From an uncultured Lachnospiraceae bacterium (lineage in GTDB: Bacteria > Bacillota > Clostridia > Lachnospirales > Lachnospiraceae), in assembly GCA_902788035.1 (NCBI GenBank), contig CADAIL010000017.1, positions 29,590 to 93,589 on the forward strand: a stretch of 64,000 nt of DNA, given 5' to 3'. Below, piece after piece: positions 61,598 to 64,000 of this stretch (its first letter is position 1; every line of letters begins with the position of its first letter). Under the pieces are notes generated by a model that saw only the letters and a program-made list of their open reading frames with translations, searched no databases and was not told the DNA's origin. A program made the translations under genes and the position numbers.

Positions 61598-63928
61598 ATG
61601 ATGAGAGCTGTATCAAACTGGATCTGGACCCCGGAGTGGATCCATGAGGACAAGAAATCTCCCAGAATCGTATATTTTCGCAAAGTCATAGAACTTTCAG
61701 AGATTCCGGAGAGTGTTTATCTGAATATATCCGCAGATACTCGCTACAAGTTATATGTCAATGGATTTTTGGTCGAGATCGGACCGTCCAAAGGCGACAG
61801 AGAAGTATGGTTCTATGACAGAGTGGATCTGGCTCCTTACCTGAAAGCAGGAAAGAATATTCTTGGGGTACAGGTTCTTCGCTATCCTATGGAGCGGGAG
61901 CAGGGGAATCATTCTATGTTCCGGACGGAAATCCCCGGCCTTTATATGGCCCCCGATGATGGGACAAATGAAATCTTCCGCTGTGTGCTTGCCGCAGGTC
62001 CTTCCTGGAAATGCCATATCGACAGGACGACCCTGTTCCCGGCTGAGGAGGAGGGTTTTGCGCCTCTCCTGATCCACGAGGAGGCATATGGAAATGAAGA
62101 TTTCTTTGGCTGGCTGAGGGCGGATTTTGATGACAGTGAGTGGGCATCGGCTCTTCCCTATCCGAATGCCAAAATGAGCCGGGCGGTATCTCCGGCCAAT
62201 CTGAATCCCCGGACTATTCCTTTTATGTACCGGAAGAAGAGACACTTCGGCTCTTTGATCGAAGGAAGCTCCGAAGGCATAGAGGGCAGGTGGGAGATGC
62301 TGCTTTCCGGGAGAGACAGCGTTGTGATTCCCGCACAGTTCGAGGTGAGAATTGTTTTGAATGCCGGGGAGGAGATGACAGGTTACCTTCGTCTGACTTT
62401 TGGTGAAGGCAGAGGTGCTCTTGTCTCACTTCTGGAATCCGAAGCCTATGTGCAGAAAGAAAAATCCCCGACGGCCGGGACACCAATCAAGAAGAACCGT
62501 ATGGACACAGTCACCGGACATCTGGAAGGATACCGAGACATTTATCACGTGGCCGGCCTTGGTTACGCAGAAAAACCTGAGACATTTGAACCCTTCTGGT
62601 TCAGGACCTTCCGTTTTATTGAGCTTACTGTGCAGACGGAAGAAGAGCCCCTTGAAATATTCTCGCTGGACTATGAGGAGACTGGCTATCCTCTGAAGGT
62701 CATGACCCATGTGGAGACTTCGGATCCGTCTCTTAAATCCGTATGGGATCTGAGCGAGAGGACACTGCGGCGCTGTATGCATGAGACTTACGAGGACTGC
62801 CCCTTCTACGAGCAGCTCCAGTACACGATGGATACAAGATCCCAGATCCTCTATACCTATGCAGTATCAGCGGATGACCGTCTTGCCAGAAAGGCGATTG
62901 ATGACTTTGCGAGAGCCCAGAGATCCAACGGGCTTCTCAACTGCTCTTATCCCAACATGAACCCCAATGTCATTCCGGGCTTCTCTATCTTTTACATCCT
63001 TATGGTCTATGACCACATGATGTATTTCGGAGATAAGGCTCTGGTCCGCCGCTATATGCCGGCGGTAGACAGAATCCTGGCTTATTTCGATCGGCACCTT
63101 ACTCCTGATGGCCTGGTGGAGAAAGTGGGCGGCGTCAATCTGGAGGCGAGATACTGGTCCTTTATCGACTGGGCAGTGGAGTGGAATCCTACGACGGGCA
63201 TGCCTCCTGCAGGCTTAAAAGGACCGATCACTATGGAGTCGCTTCTCTATGTTTATGGTCTGCAGCATGCGGCACATCTCGCGGAATATATAGGCCGCAT
63301 GGATACTGCTTCAGAATACAGAGAGCGGGCGATGCAGGTGCAGAAAGCTATCCGCCGTCTGTGCAGACAGTCTGACGGATTGCTTACAGACGGACCCTGC
63401 GCGCTTCTCATGGAAGACGGAAAAGTTCCGGCTCTTCATTCCAGCCAGCAGGTCCAGGTATTCGGTGTCCTGACAGGGACCCTTAACGTAGAGAGCAGCC
63501 GCAGGAATCTGATAAAGGTCGTGGAGGAAAAAGGACATCCCCAGTGTACGGTGGCCATGCGCTTTTATCTCTTCAGAGCTCTGGAGAAGACAGGGCTTTA
63601 CGAACAGACCAACAGTCTTTGGGATGCATGGCGGAACATGATTTACGATGGCTGTACTACATGTATCGAGTCTGAGGACTACGCCAGATCCGAGTGCCAT
63701 GCATGGGGAGCATTAGCCCTCTACGAGCTGCCCTCGGCTATCCTCGGCGTACGTCCGGCAGCTCCGGGTTATGAAAAAATTCAGGTCTGTCCTCACGCAG
63801 AATTTTTGGACTGGGCAGAGGGCACTGTAAAGACCCCGGCAGGCGATGTCAGGGTGTCCTGGGAACGGAGAGGAGAGAAGCTGGATCTCAGAGTGGAGGC
63901 ACCGGAAGGTATTAGTATCCTGAAATAA
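61598..63928 (+). CDS. GH78 alpha-L-rhamnosidase-like glycosidase
   Basis: A 776-residue cytosolic enzyme. Residues 5-140 form a jelly-roll (WIWTPEWIHEDKKSPRIVYFRK, SADTRYKLYVNGFLVEIGPSKGD). Residues about 215-350 are a second beta-domain (GALVSLLESEAYVQ). The (alpha/alpha)6 barrel starts at about 385; YEDCPFYEQLQYTMDTRSQ is the GH78 counterpart of the CPxRDEr...GDA acid-rich motif, and FIDWAVEW and CIESEDYARSECHAWGA hold further conserved acids. It probably removes terminal rhamnose or a related sugar from imported oligosaccharides. AAGGAG precedes ATG 61598. It is complete, unlike the fragments at 52006 and 53280. Confidence 0.83.
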   Translation: MMRAVSNWIWTPEWIHEDKKSPRIVYFRKVIELSEIPESVYLNISADTRYKLYVNGFLVEIGPSKGDREVWFYDRVDLAPYLKAGKNILGVQVLRYPMEREQGNHSMFRTEIPGLYMAPDDGTNEIFRCVLAAGPSWKCHIDRTTLFPAEEEGFAPLLIHEEAYGNEDFFGWLRADFDDSEWASALPYPNAKMSRAVSPANLNPRTIPFMYRKKRHFGSLIEGSSEGIEGRWEMLLSGRDSVVIPAQFEVRIVLNAGEEMTGYLRLTFGEGRGALVSLLESEAYVQKEKSPTAGTPIKKNRMDTVTGHLEGYRDIYHVAGLGYAEKPETFEPFWFRTFRFIELTVQTEEEPLEIFSLDYEETGYPLKVMTHVETSDPSLKSVWDLSERTLRRCMHETYEDCPFYEQLQYTMDTRSQILYTYAVSADDRLARKAIDDFARAQRSNGLLNCSYPNMNPNVIPGFSIFYILMVYDHMMYFGDKALVRRYMPAVDRILAYFDRHLTPDGLVEKVGGVNLEARYWSFIDWAVEWNPTTGMPPAGLKGPITMESLLYVYGLQHAAHLAEYIGRMDTASEYRERAMQVQKAIRRLCRQSDGLLTDGPCALLMEDGKVPALHSSQQVQVFGVLTGTLNVESSRRNLIKVVEEKGHPQCTVAMRFYLFRALEKTGLYEQTNSLWDAWRNMIYDGCTTCIESEDYARSECHAWGALALYELPSAILGVRPAAPGYEKIQVCPHAEFLDWAEGTVKTPAGDVRVSWERRGEKLDLRVEAPEGISILK

Positions 63929-63929
63929 G

Positions 63930-63965
63930 AAAAGGCTGTCGCTTTAGTGCGGCAGCCTTTTTCAT
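63930..63965 (+). terminator. Terminator after the GH78 gene
   Basis: AAAAGGCTGTCGC and GCGGCAGCCTTTTT form a stem with one wobble around TTTAGT, ending in a T run. Confidence 0.85.
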
Positions 63966-64000
63966 CGAGTAGAATCCGGCAGCGCGGCCGGATTTCTCTT

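Overview
This window looks like a chromosomal segment of an anaerobic, fermentative Firmicute, most likely a Clostridia member of the Lachnospiraceae type. The evidence is a trimeric NAD-linked [FeFe] hydrogenase, NiaR and YhfC proteins, clostridial lipoproteins and strong AGGAGG ribosome sites, MobV/tyrosine-integrase mobile elements, and many carbohydrate ABC transporters encoded without their own ATPase. No rRNA or tRNA gene was recognised. All family calls come from reading motifs by eye; no database search was run.

Layout. Positions 1-9.8 kb hold housekeeping and accessory genes: an HD-hydrolase tail, a DUF2974 lipase-like protein, a cation diffusion facilitator, an unusual fusion of a hydroxyacid dehydrogenase to a GH13 amylase, NiaR, an RsmJ-like methyltransferase, YhfC, an NhaC-type antiporter and a histidine phosphatase. 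Positions 10.4-14.5 kb are a hydCBA (HydABC/Hnd-type) hydrogenase operon whose hydA lacks a recognisable normal 5' end. Positions 14.9-16.6 kb carry an aromatic-acid-exporter-like protein and an XRE protein with a GKTS repeat linker. Positions 17-23 kb are a maltodextrin-type unit: binding lipoprotein, two permeases, cytosolic GH13 enzyme, LacI regulator, and a promoter with three LacI-type operators. An SDR oxidoreductase, glpK and a one-domain GMP synthase (guaA) follow.

The most striking part is 27.0-53.5 kb. The last bases of guaA (GAATTCGAATAAT) recur at 41824, 50211 and, with one change, 53484. These sites divide the DNA after guaA into three stacked blocks. Block 1 (27.0-41.8 kb) is a beta-1,3-glucan (laminarin-type) utilisation locus: a cell-surface GH16/CBM/SLH enzyme, a YesL-GH16 reading frame with an internal ribosome site, two GH94 phosphorylases, an AraC regulator and an ABC importer. 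Block 2 (41.8-50.2 kb) is a mobilisable element with XRE repressor, excisionase, tyrosine integrase, MobC-like protein, RepA-like ATPase, MobV relaxase and cargo of two membrane-anchored XRE regulators. Block 3 (50.2-53.5 kb) is debris: an AbiEi remnant, an intact RelB/RelE-type pair, a beheaded TetR gene and pieces of GH78 rhamnosidase. A 52-bp piece of a relative of the SAM-hydrolase gene, which lies beyond the last site, is stranded just before the second site. This supports repeated insertion and recombination at the guaA 3' end.

Positions 53.6-64 kb return to chromosomal genes: SAM hydroxide adenosyltransferase, a glycogen synthase with a histone-H1-like Lys/Ala/Thr-rich N-terminus, carbamate kinase, a small lipoprotein, an unknown protein, a PHP phosphoesterase, a Gfo/Idh/MocA dehydrogenase and a complete GH78 enzyme. 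The general theme is import and cytosolic breakdown of alpha- and beta-glucans, glycogen storage and hydrogen disposal. Both sugar importers lack an ATPase gene, so a shared MsiK-type ATPase elsewhere is inferred.
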